Shown here one piece after another: positions 63,627 to 64,000 of a stretch of DNA of 64,000 nucleotides. The notes below the pieces were generated by a model. It had not been told where the DNA came from, searched no databases, and saw only the letters and a list, made by a program, of their open reading frames with translations. The position numbers were made by a program, and so were the translations under genes. Position 1 is the first letter of the stretch. Each line of letters begins with the position of its first letter. The stretch comes from Vagococcus hydrophili (lineage in GTDB: Bacteria; Bacillota; Bacilli; Lactobacillales; Vagococcaceae): assembly GCF_011304195.1 (NCBI RefSeq), contig NZ_CP049887.1:1922001-1986000 (forward strand), given 5' to 3'.

Positions 63627-64000
63627 ATGACTTTAACAGTTTTTGAAGGTTTACAATCAGAGATTTATGTACCGATTACACCTAAATCTATCTTTACTCC
63701 CGTAAAAAAAGAGTTAAAAGAGATGCGTGTAGCCATGGCAACTGCTGCCGGTGTACATTTAAAAACAGATAAAAGATTTAATTTAGCAGGAGATACGTCT
63801 TATCGTGAAGTACCAGATTCAGCAACAACAGAAGAATTAATGGTTTCTCATGGTGGGTATGACAATGCTGACGTTAACCGCGACGTGAACTGTATGTTCC
63901 CAATCGATCGTTTGCATGAACTTGCTAAAGAAGGATTTATTAAAGAAGTAGCCCCAACTCACTTTGGTTTCATGGGTGGTGGGGGAGATCAGGACGCCTT
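63627..64000 (+). CDS. prdB: D-proline reductase selenoprotein subunit PrdB (partial, cut by window end)
   Basis: The first 124 codons are present: LTVFEGLQSEIYVPITPKSIFTPVKKELKEMRVAMATAAGVH, MVSHGGYDNADVNRDVNCMFPIDRL and HFGFMGGGGDQDA. PrdB is the 26-kDa subunit that carries the active-site selenocysteine, encoded by UGA further on, beyond the window. The ATG at 63627 follows AGAGGAGAT and lies 3 bp after the small protein's stop. Confidence 0.93.
   Translation, partial: MTLTVFEGLQSEIYVPITPKSIFTPVKKELKEMRVAMATAAGVHLKTDKRFNLAGDTSYREVPDSATTEELMVSHGGYDNADVNRDVNCMFPIDRLHELAKEGFIKEVAPTHFGFMGGGGDQDA

Overview
The window looks like a low-GC Firmicute, most likely a member of the Enterococcaceae close to Vagococcus. 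This is inferred from AT-rich codon use, strong AGGAGG ribosome sites, an LPKTG sortase-anchored protein, PepV, a MerR/DHA2/DUF4811 set and many LplABC-type sugar importers. No rRNA or marker gene fixes the species. The most distinctive trait is selenium-dependent Stickland metabolism at the right end, which is unusual for a lactic-acid-bacteria relative.

Layout. 0-5 kb: a damaged GNAT gene, then an S41 peptidase gene split by a complete IS66-family element (1144-3430, 8-bp target duplication). 4.7-11.4 kb: deoR-deoC, a structured intergenic repeat, two small membrane proteins, a Crp/Fnr-nucleoside phosphorylase-PnuC operon, and a divergent DUF1858/DUF438 operon with a palindrome and a Fur-like box at its promoter. 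12.5-18.5 kb: a very AT-rich RiPP (modified peptide) locus. It has a 48-residue precursor with two copies of S-[W/F]-G-I-x-C, an attenuator, a radical SAM/SPASM enzyme, an M50 membrane protease with a PqqD-like N-terminus, and an ABC exporter. The permease 3' end is cut by an IS256-family element; removing it restores a 312-residue protein. 18.7-24.1 kb: a TrmB-like/TSUP/ornithine-cyclodeaminase operon with a tandem operator, then housekeeping-type genes.

24.3-36.6 kb: a catabolic operon resembling the Listeria innocua 1,2-beta-oligoglucan (sophorooligosaccharide) system: ABC importer, DUF624, esterase, EEP-family protein, GH3 beta-glucosidase, large GH94-type phosphorylase and LacI repressor, with GAAACGTTTC operators at the promoter. 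36.7-43 kb: an LPKTG surface protein, a beta-glucoside-type PTS with a BglG/LicT antitermination leader, and a LemA/TPM pair. 43.2-50.6 kb: a second LplABC-like importer with DUF624 and a YesM/YesN-type two-component system but no hydrolase. 50.8-55.7 kb: MerR and divergent MFS-DUF4811, PepV and a GNAT.

55.8 kb to the end is a selenium/proline locus: tRNA-Sec (UCA anticodon), T-box-controlled ProRS, a double-cubane-cluster reductase and its ATP-dependent activator, prdC (in-frame UGA with a downstream hairpin), prdA (pyruvoyl proprotein), a small CBO2463-like protein, and prdB, which runs off the window. Together these encode D-proline reductase, its electron supply and the selenocysteine tRNA it needs, plus a proline-responsive ProRS. 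selA, selB, selD and prdF are not in the window.
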